A stretch of 64,000 nucleotides of DNA, from contig JAOPJY010000002.1 in the NCBI GenBank assembly GCA_025517425.1, positions 496,001 to 560,000 of the forward strand. The letters run 5' to 3'. The DNA comes from Halobacteria archaeon AArc-dxtr1 (GTDB taxonomy: Archaea; Halobacteriota; Halobacteria; Halobacteriales; Natrialbaceae). The position numbers were made by a program, and so were the translations under genes. This document shows positions 8,360 through 18,741 of the stretch, one piece after another (position 1 is the first letter of the stretch; each line of letters starts with the position of its first letter). Below the pieces are notes generated by a model. That model had not been told where the DNA came from. It was given only the letters and a program-made list of their open reading frames with translations, and searched no databases.

Positions 8360-9571
8360 TTATCCGACCGCAGCCAGCTCTTCGAAGGCAGCAGCGGCCG
8401 TCCGGGTCCCCTTCGCGATCAGGACGTCGCCGGGCTGGAGGTTGGCGTCTGCGTCGGCGACGAGCAACCACCCCTCCTCGGGTCGACGGATGGCGATGAC
8501 CGACATCGTCGGGTCGACGTCCGGGACGCCAGCGGTGATCGTCGTTCCCGCGAGTTCGCTGTCCGACGCGAGTTCGATCCGGGTGAGAATCTCGTCACTC
8601 TCTGAGACCGCCATCTCGACGACCGGATGGACTGCGATATCCCGGAGGACACCCTCGCTAATGTCGACTGCGGCGTCGCTGATGACTTCTGTGGCGCTTC
8701 CGAGGTGGATGAGCCCACGGAGAGCGATCGGATCTTCAGCGTCGGCAGCCGCCCGTAGCGTCCAGGCCTCGAACCGCGACTCCATCGCGTCGACCTCGAC
8801 TTCCAGATTGCGAACCTCCTCGGCTAACTCCTCGCTGTCGAAGAGAATGCTGCTGTAGGCCAGATCGACCGCCAGTTCGGAGAGGTTTTTCATGTGGACG
8901 ATCGTGTCGACTGCCCGTTCGAGATCCTCGATTTCGGGGCTCTCGGCGGTCGGGGGTTCGTAGGTGACACTGGTCAAGCGCTCGTAGACGTCGCCGATTC
9001 CGGGCTCGGGGCCGCGGAGGAAGGCGACGTCGTCGGCTCGGGGAGTCGTCTCCGGGCCGGGGTTGAGCAGCCACTCGTCGCCGCGGCGGAGGGCGATAAC
9101 CCTGACGCCGGTCTCAGACTCAAGGTCGATCTCGCCGAGTGTTCGGTCTGCGTACGCCGAATCGTCGACGATGACGCCCCGAACGAGCGTCTCGACGGCC
9201 TCGGGGAGAGCAGCGCGCATCGCCTCCGGAAGCCGAATGTCGTCCAGAACCACCTTGGCGATGTCGCCGGCGGCGTCGCTAATCGTGCCGGTTGCGGCGA
9301 CGATACCGAGGACAGGGGCGAGTTGCTCCGCGTCGTCGGGGCTGCGGGCGGCCATCATCAGGCTCATCCGCGCTCGCAGTTCGAGGACGTCCATCCGGGC
9401 TTCGAGCCGGAGCACCTCCCGGGCCAGCTCCTCGTTGTGGTGGAGCACTGCCGAGTACGAGAGATCGACCAGCAACTCGGCGGTATCTTTCATCTCCACC
9501 AACACGTCCTTCACGCTGACGGGCTCGTACTCGACCGTCGTCGCCGACGGTTCGCCCTCAAACGGATCCAT
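8360..9571 (-). CDS. Duplicated PhoU-like/TrkA-C protein, probable ion transport regulator
   Basis: 403 aa soluble, acidic protein with two tandem units. Each has a PhoU-like helical part (about residues 20-115 and 225-310, both with the pattern MK-x-(L/T)-x-EL-x-VDL-x-YS) and a TrkA-C/RCK_C-like beta domain (about 130-200 and 325-400, e.g. GVRVIALRRGDEWLLNPGPE and MSVIAIRRPEEGWLLVADAD). RCK_C domains bind small ligands and gate K+ and other ion transporters. The protein has no membrane segment, so it probably acts as a cytoplasmic regulatory partner, possibly for the nearby MgtE pair. That partnership is inferred from proximity only. Confidence 0.82.
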   Translation of the reverse strand: MDPFEGEPSATTVEYEPVSVKDVLVEMKDTAELLVDLSYSAVLHHNEELAREVLRLEARMDVLELRARMSLMMAARSPDDAEQLAPVLGIVAATGTISDAAGDIAKVVLDDIRLPEAMRAALPEAVETLVRGVIVDDSAYADRTLGEIDLESETGVRVIALRRGDEWLLNPGPETTPRADDVAFLRGPEPGIGDVYERLTSVTYEPPTAESPEIEDLERAVDTIVHMKNLSELAVDLAYSSILFDSEELAEEVRNLEVEVDAMESRFEAWTLRAAADAEDPIALRGLIHLGSATEVISDAAVDISEGVLRDIAVHPVVEMAVSESDEILTRIELASDSELAGTTITAGVPDVDPTMSVIAIRRPEEGWLLVADADANLQPGDVLIAKGTRTAAAAFEELAAVG

Positions 9572-9678
9572 AGGTACCCACTATCCGCACGGAAAAAAAG
9601 CGTTTCCCGTCTCCCCGTCCCGCAACGCGGCTGGGATGTGAGAGAACGTGGGTGAGCCGACAGCGGATCGTCGCGATC

Positions 9679-10134
9679 TCACCGGACGAGGGTAACACGA
9701 ACTGGCGATTGGAACGCGACGGCTTCAGAGACGCTCCCGAGCAGGATCCGCGCGTCTTCTGTGCGACCGTGGCTGCCGATAACGACGTGGTCGACGTCGT
9801 GGTCCTCGACGTAGTCGACGATCTCACGAGCCGGCAGTCCGACGACGAGTTCGGTCTCGATCTCAGCGTCGTGTTCGGACGCCTGCTCGCGGACATCCTC
9901 GAACAACGTCTCCGACAACTCCTCGGCGCGTTCGTACCACTCCTCGGAGCCGTGCAGCGGCTCCCTGTCGAACTTGGCTGTGCTGTCGAACGGCTGGTAG
10001 CTGTAGCCGGGTTCGGTCGGATCGACGACATGGAGCACGTCGACGGTGGCGTCGGGGTGTTCTGAGAGGGCGACGTCGAGCGCCCGCTTCGAGAGGGGCG
10101 ATCCGTCCATCGGGACGACGATGTGATCGGTCAC
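9679..10134 (-). CDS. Universal stress protein (UspA family)
   Basis: 151 aa Usp domain. The N-terminus HIVVPMDGSPLSKRALDVAL forms the first strand and helix, with the conserved Asp. The C-terminal ATP-binding motif G-x2-G-x9-G-S is seen in IGSHGRTEDARILLGSVSE, so this member probably binds ATP. Translation starts at a GTG. Haloarchaeal genomes carry dozens of Usp genes whose roles are mostly undefined beyond stress responses. It is convergent with nothing and stands as a single gene divergent from serS. Confidence 0.92.
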   Translation of the reverse strand: MTDHIVVPMDGSPLSKRALDVALSEHPDATVDVLHVVDPTEPGYSYQPFDSTAKFDREPLHGSEEWYERAEELSETLFEDVREQASEHDAEIETELVVGLPAREIVDYVEDHDVDHVVIGSHGRTEDARILLGSVSEAVAFQSPVRVTLVR

Positions 10135-10253
10135 ACAGAGGCGTACAACGGGAGGTTACAAAATACGCATACCACCCATCGCCGGGCCTCGACGAAATCG
10201 GAACACGGAGCCTTCCGACACGGTTTTGCCCGGGCACGGAGAAACCACGCCCA

Positions 10254-11633
10254 ATGTTAGACCGGAGCCACCTTCGCGAGCGTCCCGAGGCGGTACGCGC
10301 GGCCCTCGAGAACCGAGGCGCCGACGTGGATCTGGACGCGGTGATCGAGCTCGACGAGACGTGGCGCGAGTACAAGAAACGCGGCGACAGCTTACGCCAC
10401 GAGCGAAACGAGATTAGCAGTCAGATCGGCGAGCTAAAACAGACAGGCGAGGAGGAGGCCGCCCAGGAGGCCATCGAGGAGTCCCAGTCGCTGAAAGCCG
10501 AGATCGAAGCCGTCGAGGCGGAAGCGACAGAGCTCGAGGCCGAACTGGAAGAACGGCTCCTCGAGTTCCCACAACTACCAGACGAGAGCGTCCCCGTCGG
10601 CGAAGACGAAGACGAGAACGTCGAGCACCGCCGCTGGGGCTTCGATCGAGAACACGACCTGCCCGAGAGGGTCGTCCCTCACTACGACCTCGGCGAGGAC
10701 CTCGACATCATCGACGAAGCACGGGGCGCGAAGACAACCGGATCCGGCTTCTACTTCCTCAAAGGCGATGGCGCACGTCTCGAGCACGCGCTGGTCCAGT
10801 TCATGATGGACGTCCACCGCGAACAGGGGTACGTCGATCTCTTCCCGCCGATTCCCGTCACAAGCGAGTCGATGCGCGGCACCGGCCAGCTTCCGAAGTT
10901 CTCCGACGACGCCTACCGCCTCGGTGGCTCCAATGACGAGGCCTACGACGACGAGGATCTCTGGCTCTGTCCTACCGCGGAGGTACCGGTCACCAACATG
11001 TACGCCGGAGATATGCTCTTACAGGATGACCTCCCCCTGAAACACCAGGCCTACACCCCGAACTTCCGCCGCGAGGCCGGCGAACACGGCACCGAGACGC
11101 GGGGAATCGTCCGCGTCCACCAGTTCAACAAGGTCGAACTCGTCAACTTCGTCGAACCCGAGGAGAGCTACGATCGTCTCGAGGGACTGCTCGACGAGGC
11201 CGAGGAGATTCTGCGACAGCTCGGCCTCCCCTACCGCATTCTCGAGCTCTGTACCGGTGACCTCACCTTCGCCTCGGCGAAGACCTACGATATCGAAGTC
11301 TGGGCGCCCGGCGACGATATGGACGACGGCCCCGAAGAGGGCGGTCGCTGGCTTGAAGTCTCCTCGGCCTCGAACTTCGAGGACTTCCAGGCCCGACGGG
11401 CCGGGCTGCGATACCGGCCCGAGCGCCACGAGAGCGCGGAGTACATCCACACGCTGAACGCCTCGGGCGTCGCGCTCCCCCGCGTGATGGTCGCGATTCT
11501 CGAGTACTACCAGAACGACGACGGCACCGTGACGATCCCCGAGGCGCTACGGCCGTACATGGGTGGCCAGGAGGTCATCGAGGGGCACGAGAAAGTCGGT
11601 GAGGCCGCGGTCGGTGCGGGCGAGCGCGAGTAA
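10254..11633 (+). CDS. serS: Serine--tRNA ligase
   Basis: 459 aa class II aminoacyl-tRNA synthetase charging tRNA-Ser. The N-terminal long antiparallel coiled coil that grips the tRNA long variable arm covers about residues 30-100 (repeated Glu/Ala/Leu-rich heptads). The catalytic core has motif 2 (NFRREAGEHGTETRGIVRVH, about residue 280) and motif 3 (the ALPRVMVAILE region near residue 403). This is the common bacterial-type SerRS, not the rare methanogen type. A tRNA-Ser(GGA) gene lies at 62107-62188 in the same window. Confidence 0.97.
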   Translation: MLDRSHLRERPEAVRAALENRGADVDLDAVIELDETWREYKKRGDSLRHERNEISSQIGELKQTGEEEAAQEAIEESQSLKAEIEAVEAEATELEAELEERLLEFPQLPDESVPVGEDEDENVEHRRWGFDREHDLPERVVPHYDLGEDLDIIDEARGAKTTGSGFYFLKGDGARLEHALVQFMMDVHREQGYVDLFPPIPVTSESMRGTGQLPKFSDDAYRLGGSNDEAYDDEDLWLCPTAEVPVTNMYAGDMLLQDDLPLKHQAYTPNFRREAGEHGTETRGIVRVHQFNKVELVNFVEPEESYDRLEGLLDEAEEILRQLGLPYRILELCTGDLTFASAKTYDIEVWAPGDDMDDGPEEGGRWLEVSSASNFEDFQARRAGLRYRPERHESAEYIHTLNASGVALPRVMVAILEYYQNDDGTVTIPEALRPYMGGQEVIEGHEKVGEAAVGAGERE

Positions 11634-11738
11634 GCGAGGCCGCGGTTGGTGCTGGCGAGTTCGATACTCCGACTGTCCACATATCTGAACGGTCAGCGGC
11701 CAGAACGTTTTTACCGGCAATCGCCATTGGTGAGGGAC

Positions 11739-12974
11739 ATGGTACGAAGAGCGGAGCCTGGCGGAAAAAGAACAGTGAACGGTCGGCGGCGACAATTTCT
11801 GCGGAGCGTCGGTGCGGCCGGAATCGGCAGCGTGTTCGCCGGCTGTGTCAGTGACGACGCAGACGACGAAAACGACGACAGCGATCCTGCGACCTTCGTA
11901 GTGAGCGATCTGGATCCCGAGACGGCGACTGCGATGCGTGACCAAACCGCCGACGTGACCGCGACGGTCGAGAACGTCGGCGACGAGGAGGGAACCCAGG
12001 ACGTCGACCTCCGAATCGACGACGATGGCGTCGACAGCGAAACGCTCACCCTCGAGAGCGGCGAGCGTGCGGACGTCTCGTTCGCAGTCGACATCGCCGA
12101 TCTCGAGGGCGGCGAGTACGAGCACGCGGTGGCGACAGCCGACGATGCGGCCTCCGGAACGATCACCGTCGAGGCCGCACTTGAGGCGCTGACGTACAAT
12201 ATCCGGTTGGATCTTGAGAGTGTAGGGGTGGACCTCGACGATGGAGAGGATCCATGGGACGAGCGACGCGATCGGGTGGTTGATCTCGTCGACGACATTG
12301 ACCCGGACATAATCGGTGCACAGGAAGTGTTGCCACACCAGCTCGATCACCTGGAGGAGGATCTCCCGGCCTACGAGTGGTACGGCGTTGCGCGTGACGA
12401 GGACGGTGAGGGCGAAGCCGTCCCCGTTGGTTGGCGTTGGGATCGCTTCGAGGCGATCGAGACGGGCACGTTCTGGCTCTCTGAGACACCGGACGAACCG
12501 AGTCAAGGCTGGGATTCGGCATTCCCGCGGGTCGTCAGCTGGGCTGAACTGGAGGAACGAAGCTCGGGAACGCGACACTGGGTGGCCAGCGTCCACTTCG
12601 ATAATTCGGGGGAAGAGGCACGCCTCGAGAGTGCGAAGATGATCCGTGAACGAGTCACAGAACGGCTCGGAGACGGCCAACGGTGTATCGTCCTCGGCGA
12701 TTTCAACGCCAGAGTAGACGAGGAGCCGTACGAGGTGGTGACTGACGTGCTCGTCGACTCACGAACGGTTTCAGCGGAGGTCGAGGGCCCCGAAGGGACG
12801 TATCACGGCTGGAACGACGAGCCCGACCCCGAGGATCGAATCGACTACGTGTTCGTCCCGGAGCCCGCACCTGTCGAGCGCTACCAGGTGATCCCCGAGG
12901 ATCACGAGGAGGGGTACCGATCGGACCACCTGCCCGTATCCGTGCGTATCGACAGTTACTCGCTCGAAAAGTGA
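11739..12974 (+). CDS. Tat-exported lipoprotein with CARDB-like and endonuclease/exonuclease/phosphatase domains
   Basis: 411 aa. The N-terminus has a twin-arginine motif (RRRQFLRSVG) and a lipobox ending at Cys about residue 36 (FAGC), so it should be exported by Tat and anchored to the outer face of the membrane. Residues about 50-145 look like a CARDB/Ig-type domain. From about 148 the EEP fold begins: LTYNIRLD, GAQEV, the catalytic DFNARVDEEPY, DRIDYVFVP and final SDHLPV. It may hydrolyse extracellular DNA, phospholipid or other phosphodiesters; the substrate is unknown. The start at 11739 keeps the Tat signal intact and follows a GTTTTTA promoter box by about 30 nt. Confidence 0.88.
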   Translation: MVRRAEPGGKRTVNGRRRQFLRSVGAAGIGSVFAGCVSDDADDENDDSDPATFVVSDLDPETATAMRDQTADVTATVENVGDEEGTQDVDLRIDDDGVDSETLTLESGERADVSFAVDIADLEGGEYEHAVATADDAASGTITVEAALEALTYNIRLDLESVGVDLDDGEDPWDERRDRVVDLVDDIDPDIIGAQEVLPHQLDHLEEDLPAYEWYGVARDEDGEGEAVPVGWRWDRFEAIETGTFWLSETPDEPSQGWDSAFPRVVSWAELEERSSGTRHWVASVHFDNSGEEARLESAKMIRERVTERLGDGQRCIVLGDFNARVDEEPYEVVTDVLVDSRTVSAEVEGPEGTYHGWNDEPDPEDRIDYVFVPEPAPVERYQVIPEDHEEGYRSDHLPVSVRIDSYSLEK

Positions 12975-13001
12975 TAAAACCCGAAACCGAGACGGCGTGA
13001 G

Positions 13002-15188
13002 TTAGATGTAGTCGATCGACTGTGGCAGTTCGAGCTTCATGCCCTTGCGCTCTCGGATCTCCATGATCTTCTCGCGCTGGAGGGAGTCGGACATGACCTC
13101 GAAGCCGGCGTTTTCGGTGTTCCAGGAGGCACGTCCCTCGGTCGCGCTCCGGATGTCGGATGCAAAACCGATCATCTCGTCAACGGGTGCGATACCCTCG
13201 ACGACCATGAGGTCACCTTCCTGGTACATGTCGTCGACGCGGCCACGGCGGCCCTGAATCTCGCCGGAGGCGGCGCCCATGTGGTCGTTTGGTACGTCGA
13301 TGCGAGCATCCTGCATCGGTTCGAGCATCTTGATCTGGCCGTCGATCAGCGAGCGGTGGACGGCCTCGCGGGTCGCGGGGATAACCTGTGCCGGACCACG
13401 GTGAATGGTGTCCTCGTGGAGTCGGGCGTCGTGCAGACGGATGAGCGTCCCCTGAACCGGCTCGTTAGCCAGTGGGCCGTTGTCGAGGGCCTCTTCGAGT
13501 CCCTCGATGAACAGCTCCATCGTCTCGTTTAGGTGCTGGATACCCTTCGTCTGGTCGAGTAAGATGTTCGAGCCGTGGATGTGCTCGACCATCTGGGAGT
13601 CGTCTTTGTCCATACCGGCGTCCTGGAGGGCCTCTCGGCGCTCCTGCTCGGGCATGTCCATCGAGGCCTCGCCGAGCTTGATCGTCTCGACGAGGTCCTC
13701 CGAGAGGGGCTCGGCGGAGATGTAGAAGCGGTTGTGGCGGTTGGGCGAAATACCCTCGACCTCGTCGCTGGCGCGCTGGACGGCCTCGCGGTAGACGACG
13801 ATTGGCTCACCGGTGTTGACCGGGATGCCCTGGTTCTTCTCGATACGCTGAGTGATGACTTCGAGGTGAAGCTCACCCTGCCCGGAGATCAGGTGCTCGC
13901 CGGTGTCCTCGTTGATCGTAATCTGGATCGTCGGGTCCTCCTTGGAGACCTGGCGCAGCGTCTCGATGAGCTTCGGCAGGTCGTCCATCGTCTGGGCCTC
14001 GACGCTCTTCGTGATGACGGGCTCGGAGATGTGCTCGATCGACTCGAACGGCGTCATCTCGACCGAGGAGACGGTCGAGCCGGCGATCGCGTCGCGCAGG
14101 CCGGTGACGGCGGCGATGTTCCCCGCGGGAACGTGGTCTACTTCCTCGCGCTCGCCACCCATGTAGATGCCGACGGACTGAACGCGGTTCTTGCCCGCCG
14201 TCCCGGAGACGTACAGCTCCTGGCCCTTCTCGAGCGAACCCGAGAAGACGCGGCCGGAGGCGACCTCACCGGCGTGGGGGTCCATCGCGATGTCGGTGAC
14301 CATGAAGACGACCTCGCCGTCCTCGTCGACGAGACGCATCGTCTCCGCGAGGTCGGTCTCGTCGTCGCCACGCCAGATGCGTGGGATACGCATCGGCTGG
14401 GCGTCGACGGGGTTCGGGAAGTGCTCACAGACCATGTCGAGGACGACGTCCGACAGGGGCGTCCGCTCGTGGAGCTCCTGGCGTTTGTCGGCACGCTCGA
14501 GTTCCATGATCTCGCCGAAGTCCATCCCGGTACGCTGCATCGAGGGCATCGAGACGCCCCACTTGTACAGCGCGGATCCGAAGCCGACGGTGCCGTCCTC
14601 GACGGAGACGGTCCAGTCGTCGATGTCGTCCATATCCTCGGTCATCCCACGGATGAGCTCGTTGACGTCGCGAATGACCGCGAGGAGACGCTCTTGCATC
14701 TCCTGGGGCCCCTCCTGCAGTTCGGAGATCAGGCGGTCGACCTTGTTGATGAACAGGGTCGGCTTGACGCCCTCGCGAAGCGCCTGGCGCAGGACCGTTT
14801 CGGTCTGGGGCATGGCACCCTCGACGGCGTCGACGACGACGAGCGCACCGTCGACGGCGCGCATCGCGCGGGTGACGTCGCCACCGAAGTCGACGTGGCC
14901 CGGCGTGTCGATGAGGTTGATTAAGTGGTTGGTGTCCTCGTACTCGTGGGTCATCGAGACGTTCGCCGCGTCGATGGTGATCCCACGTTCCTGTTCGTCT
15001 TCTTCCGTGTCCATCGCGAGCTGTTCGCCGGCAGTCTCGTCGGAGATCATGCCCGCACCAGCCAGGAGGTTGTCAGAAAGGGTCGTTTTTCCGTGATCGA
15101 CGTGAGCGGCGATGGCGATGTTCCGGATGTTCTCCGGTTCGTCCATCAGCCGTTCACACTCTTGGACGATCTTCTTGCGTCGGCCCAT
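13002..15188 (-). CDS. fusA: Translation elongation factor EF-2
   Basis: 728 aa archaeal EF-2, the GTPase that translocates the ribosome. G1 is [10 protein letters not shown] near residue 27, followed by the switch II motif DTPGHVDF and the NKVD motif. Domains II-V follow at normal length. The domain IV tip carries [12 protein letters not shown], whose second His is the diphthamide site. The open frame extends 79 codons upstream, but the ATG giving [19 protein letters not shown] is the family's conserved N-terminus. In this genome a divergently oriented gene (15447-16202) separates it from rpsG. Confidence 0.97.
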   Translation of the reverse strand: MGRRKKIVQECERLMDEPENIRNIAIAAHVDHGKTTLSDNLLAGAGMISDETAGEQLAMDTEEDEQERGITIDAANVSMTHEYEDTNHLINLIDTPGHVDFGGDVTRAMRAVDGALVVVDAVEGAMPQTETVLRQALREGVKPTLFINKVDRLISELQEGPQEMQERLLAVIRDVNELIRGMTEDMDDIDDWTVSVEDGTVGFGSALYKWGVSMPSMQRTGMDFGEIMELERADKRQELHERTPLSDVVLDMVCEHFPNPVDAQPMRIPRIWRGDDETDLAETMRLVDEDGEVVFMVTDIAMDPHAGEVASGRVFSGSLEKGQELYVSGTAGKNRVQSVGIYMGGEREEVDHVPAGNIAAVTGLRDAIAGSTVSSVEMTPFESIEHISEPVITKSVEAQTMDDLPKLIETLRQVSKEDPTIQITINEDTGEHLISGQGELHLEVITQRIEKNQGIPVNTGEPIVVYREAVQRASDEVEGISPNRHNRFYISAEPLSEDLVETIKLGEASMDMPEQERREALQDAGMDKDDSQMVEHIHGSNILLDQTKGIQHLNETMELFIEGLEEALDNGPLANEPVQGTLIRLHDARLHEDTIHRGPAQVIPATREAVHRSLIDGQIKMLEPMQDARIDVPNDHMGAASGEIQGRRGRVDDMYQEGDLMVVEGIAPVDEMIGFASDIRSATEGRASWNTENAGFEVMSDSLQREKIMEIRERKGMKLELPQSIDYI

Positions 15189-15446
15189 ATACGCCTCGTT
15201 ACTGGTAGCGGGGTCAAAAGGGTAGTGTTTCGTCGCCGCGGAAAACGGCCGATTCGATCGGTTCACGCGGCGAAACGTCCATTTTGCGTGAGTGAATAGC
15301 ACGCAGCAAGCACAAGTTCGGGATGGGACAGCACAGACAGCGCCGCAGGTGGCATCCACAGCGTGTCGAACTCGCGGACGCGAGTCCAAACCCAGCGCGT
15401 ACAGACGGGCACAAGAGCCATACAACTGCGACCCGTGACCGTGTAC

Positions 15447-16202
15447 ATGGAGCTTCGTATTCAGGGGTCGGGGCCGACGGCCCCCTTTCTCGGCGCTCGA
15501 GACCGATTCGAGACCGAGTACGATCTCTCGTTACCCGTCTACGTTCGCCTCCGGGACGACCCCGACGAGCGCACCTGGGCGGGCCACTACGACGACCGCC
15601 ACGTGCTGAACATCTCGCGACAGGCTGCTTCGAGCGCGCTCGCTCGCGAACTCGCGCTTCACGAGTTCGCCCATATGGCTCGGTACGAGGAGGCCCACCC
15701 CTCACACACCCAGTCGATCGAGGAAGTGCTGTACCTCGCGCTGGCGGGCAAGCGTGTCGAGCGCCGACAGCTCGCACACTGCTATCAGATCGCCAACCAC
15801 ATGAAAGACATCTACGCCGACGACATCACCCTCTCGGTCGGTCCCGGCGAGAAACTCCTCTCGTTTCTCGAGTCCTCGCTGGCCGCGGCGGTCGCCGACC
15901 GGCCGGGAACGCCTCCGCAGACGGGCCGACAGCGCATCTCGCCCGCCGCGGACCCGGAGATCACCGCGGTCAACGCGGCGTTTGCGCTCGCACTCGCAGA
16001 GCGCCACGACCTCGTCGGCGAGGACCATCGGCTCTACGACCTCGCACACGTCGCAGGAACCGACGCCCCCAAAATCGACCTCGAGGGATTCCGCCAGCGA
16101 TTCCGAACGCTCGCGACAGATACCGACGAGAGCGCCTATCGGGAGACGCTGGTCGACGCCACCAGGTCATACGTGAGCGCGACGAGTACGGCAGCTGACT
16201 GA
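15447..16202 (+). CDS. DUF5781-type protein with HEFAH zincin-like motif
   Basis: 251 aa, a haloarchaeal conserved protein. The striking element is [17 protein letters not shown] at about residue 72: HEFAH fits the HExxH metal-binding and catalytic pattern of zincin peptidases, and acidic residues about 18-20 positions later could supply a third ligand. No signal peptide or membrane segment is visible, so it should be cytoplasmic. It sits between EF-2 and S7 on the opposite strand. The link to DUF5781 is from memory. Peptidase activity is an inference from the motif. The ATG at 15447 is chosen because the 28 upstream codons have unlike, Arg/Gln-rich composition. Confidence 0.8.
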   Translation: MELRIQGSGPTAPFLGARDRFETEYDLSLPVYVRLRDDPDERTWAGHYDDRHVLNISRQAASSALARELALHEFAHMARYEEAHPSHTQSIEEVLYLALAGKRVERRQLAHCYQIANHMKDIYADDITLSVGPGEKLLSFLESSLAAAVADRPGTPPQTGRQRISPAADPEITAVNAAFALALAERHDLVGEDHRLYDLAHVAGTDAPKIDLEGFRQRFRTLATDTDESAYRETLVDATRSYVSATSTAAD

Positions 16203-16320
16203 CGCCGTCCTGCTGGGCGAGACGTGTGATGAACGCCTCCGCCCCTCGCAGCTAGATCCGTTCGGTCCGAACGGACCGGCGTCTGTCGGGAGAAAGTGAC
16301 AAAAAACCGCAACGTGTTCC

Positions 16321-16929
16321 TTAGCGTGCCGCAGCTGCGACGCGCTCTTTCTCTTCTTTCTGGCGAACGGCGTACGTGTTGACGTCACCGTTTGCCGCGC
16401 CGATAAGCTGACTCGCGATCGCCTCCGACGCGGACGTCGGCGACTTGAACGAGGCGCTCTGGACGCCCTGGGCGAGGAATTTGAGTGCCTGGTCGACGCG
16501 ACGCTGGGGCGCGACGTCGACGGCCTTGGGGACCGAGATACCACCGTACTTCAGGCGGACGGTCTCCTCTCGGGGAGCCGCGTTCTCGACAGCGGTCACG
16601 AGCACCTGAATCGGGTTCTCCTCGGTTTGCTCGTAGATGAGTTCGAAGGCGTCACGGACGTGATTCAGCGTCTGCTGTTTCTTACCCGTGTTCTCTTCGG
16701 TCTGCATCAGCTGGTTGATAAACCGCTCGACGATCGAGATCTGGGACTTTTTGAACTGCTTGCTCGCGTGGCGCCCACCGGTGTGAGCGATCGGCGTCAC
16801 CGCGATGTAGCGCTCAGTCGAGGGATCCTCGTAGGCGATCTCGCCGATCTCCCACGTGCCGAACAGCTTGGCGCCGACGTCGGCGCCGCCGGCAGGAGCG
16901 TCGGGTTCGGGTTGCTCTTGCTCGGACAT
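16321..16929 (-). CDS. rpsG: 30S ribosomal protein S7
   Basis: 202 aa archaeal S7, which nucleates assembly of the small-subunit head and contacts the 16S rRNA 3' domain near the mRNA exit. Recognisable blocks are HTGGRHASKQFKK, NPIQVLVTAVENAAPREE and the C-terminal VDQALKFLAQGVQ region. It has the acidic, Pro/Gly-rich N-terminal extension common in halophiles. Its ATG follows the rpsL stop by 1 nt (TAA then a single base), so both are cotranscribed and probably coupled. Confidence 0.97.
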   Translation of the reverse strand: MSEQEQPEPDAPAGGADVGAKLFGTWEIGEIAYEDPSTERYIAVTPIAHTGGRHASKQFKKSQISIVERFINQLMQTEENTGKKQQTLNHVRDAFELIYEQTEENPIQVLVTAVENAAPREETVRLKYGGISVPKAVDVAPQRRVDQALKFLAQGVQSASFKSPTSASEAIASQLIGAANGDVNTYAVRQKEEKERVAAAAR

Positions 16930-16930
16930 G

Positions 16931-17359
16931 TTATCGCACCGGTTTCTCCGCGTTGCCACGAACGAGTTCGAGCAGCGCAACGCCGTTTACCTTGTCGACT
17001 TTGTAGTTGACGCCCGAAAGGTCACCCATCGCACGACCCTTCGCCCCACCGATCCCGGCGATGGTGACTTCGTCGTGTTCGTCGATAAAGGAGATGGCGC
17101 CGTCACCGGGACAGAACGCGGTGACCTGCTTGCCGTTTTTGATCAGCTGGACTCGGACGCACTTTCGGATCGCCGAGTTGGGCTGCTTTGCCTCGATACC
17201 GACCTTCTCGAGAACGATACCGCGAGCTTGCGGGGCGCCCTCGAGGGGGTCGGACTTCTCGCGAAGTCCACGAGCGCGGCGCGCGTAGTCAGAGTCGGAC
17301 CACCGCTGATTCTGGCGGTCCTTCTTTAACTTGCGCGCGGCGTACTTGCCGTTTGCCAT
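16931..17359 (-). CDS. rpsL: 30S ribosomal protein S12
   Basis: 142 aa archaeal/eukaryotic-type S12 (uS12), needed for decoding accuracy. The start [20 protein letters not shown] and the blocks [15 protein letters not shown] and [19 protein letters not shown] are diagnostic. The conserved K-Q-P-N-S-A-I-R-K loop holds residues altered in streptomycin-resistant bacteria. It lies upstream of rpsG in a two-gene unit. In other haloarchaea I recall nusA directly upstream; here there is only a 194-nt gap with a promoter-like box. Confidence 0.97.
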   Translation of the reverse strand: MANGKYAARKLKKDRQNQRWSDSDYARRARGLREKSDPLEGAPQARGIVLEKVGIEAKQPNSAIRKCVRVQLIKNGKQVTAFCPGDGAISFIDEHDEVTIAGIGGAKGRAMGDLSGVNYKVDKVNGVALLELVRGNAEKPVR

Positions 17360-17385
17360 AGTACCCGTCGCTATCCGACGAAGGC

Positions 17386-17393
17386 ACTTAAGC
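17386..17393 (-). promoter_or_regulatory. Promoter of the rpsL-rpsG unit
   Basis: The minus strand reads GCTTAAGT, centred about 30 nt before the rpsL ATG. This indicates that rpsL-rpsG has its own start site within the gap after rpoA''. The remainder of 17360-17553 holds no recognisable gene. Confidence 0.5.
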
Positions 17394-17553
17394 ATCCCTG
17401 TTTGGCGCCGGCGTTACGCCACGAGAGCGCGTTAGGACACCCCATAGAGAGATCTGAGCGCGTTTTGGAGAGTAGCGTTACGGACAGAACGGGCAGTAGC
17501 GACGATATAGTCGACGGAGAATCGCGAACGGGACGAACGCAGATGAGAGACGT

Positions 17554-18741
17554 TCAGTCGGCTTTCCCGCCGGTCGAACCCATCCGGAGATCGACGTCGC
17601 CGGTGCCGAGCTTGATCGGTTTGCCGACAATGACGTTCTCCGTCACGCCGTCGAGTTCGTCGATCTCGCCGTGGATCGCGGCGTTGAGCAGGTGGTTGAC
17701 CGTCACCTCGAACGCCGCGCGGGCGAGTACGGAGTCTTTCGAGCCGGAAATGCCGTGGCGGCCGATCGACTCGACCGTACCCTCGTTGGTCATCATGTCC
17801 GCGACCAACATCAGGTGCCGAACGTTCACGTCGTCGAGACCCTGCTCGGCGAGCGTGTTGTTGGTCTCCTCGATGATCGCCTCGCGAGCGGCTTCGATCC
17901 CGAGGTTGCGGTGAATCTCGTGGATGTTGTTACAGGTCGTTCGGGAAGCGTCGACGCCCTCGATCGAGAGCACGTCGCCGAAGGCAGATCCCTCGGTGTA
18001 GAGGATGAACTGCTCCTCGCCGTCGTCCATCTCCTCACGGCGAATAACGACTCGGGAGATCTCCTCGATTCCCTTGAACGTGATGTCCCGAAGCTCCTCG
18101 ACCAGCTGGAGGAGATCACGGTACGAGGGTTCCTCGGGGCCGAACTGAATCTCGGTGCCCTGCTGAACCGTCGAGACGCCGAGGTTATCCTCGATGATCT
18201 CGGCGACCTCCTCGGGCGTGATCATCCGCTCCTCTAAGGTGTCGCGGTTGAGCGAGATCTGGACGCGCATGTCCGCGACGTTCGTCGAGACGTCACCCAG
18301 TGCGAGGATCTTCGTCGCCTCGATCTTCCAGACGACCTCGTGGGCGCGCTCTCGCTCGGTGGCGTACTCGTCTTCGAGATACACCGTCATCATCGGCGTG
18401 TCGGGCGTCTTCCGGGCGTCGACCAGCTCGATGAGCCGGGGCAGCCCCTGGGTGACGTCGATCTCGGCGACCCCTGCGTAGTGGAACGTGTTCATCGTCA
18501 GCTGCGTTCCCGGTTCGCCGATCGACTGGGCGCTGACGGTGCCGACGGGGTCCAGGGGATCGACGCGAGAGTCGATGTAGTCGTTCTCGACGGCGGTCAC
18601 GATGTCGGCGGCCTGCTCGACAGTAACCCCGTCTCGGTCCTCGATGGCGCCGTAGACGCGATCCTTGAGTCGACGCGGCAGGCTGGTGTCCTCGACGAGA
18701 ACGATCACGTCGTCGTCGACGTCGAAGTCGACCTCAGTCAT
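17554..18741 (-). CDS. rpoA2: DNA-directed RNA polymerase subunit A''
   Basis: 395 aa C-terminal part of the archaeal largest subunit, equivalent to the end of bacterial beta' and Pol II Rpb1. The trigger-loop/bridge-proximal region [20 protein letters not shown] (about residue 62) and the following [20 protein letters not shown] are canonical. The C-terminal cleft segment includes [23 protein letters not shown]. It overlaps the 3' end of rpoA1 by 8 nt (18734-18741). It is the last gene of the RNAP operon here, because nusA is missing after it. Confidence 0.97.
   Translation of the reverse strand: MTEVDFDVDDDVIVLVEDTSLPRRLKDRVYGAIEDRDGVTVEQAADIVTAVENDYIDSRVDPLDPVGTVSAQSIGEPGTQLTMNTFHYAGVAEIDVTQGLPRLIELVDARKTPDTPMMTVYLEDEYATERERAHEVVWKIEATKILALGDVSTNVADMRVQISLNRDTLEERMITPEEVAEIIEDNLGVSTVQQGTEIQFGPEEPSYRDLLQLVEELRDITFKGIEEISRVVIRREEMDDGEEQFILYTEGSAFGDVLSIEGVDASRTTCNNIHEIHRNLGIEAAREAIIEETNNTLAEQGLDDVNVRHLMLVADMMTNEGTVESIGRHGISGSKDSVLARAAFEVTVNHLLNAAIHGEIDELDGVTENVIVGKPIKLGTGDVDLRMGSTGGKAD

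Noticed and set aside
13575-14924. 449-codon open frame antisense to EF-2
   Set aside because: Val/Leu/Asp/Arg-rich shadow of the EF-2 codons; no recognisable domain.
15189-15446. Upstream extensions of EF-2 and of the HEFAH protein into their shared gap
   Set aside because: Both extensions have Arg/Cys/Ser-rich composition unlike the proteins, and the conserved N-termini start later.
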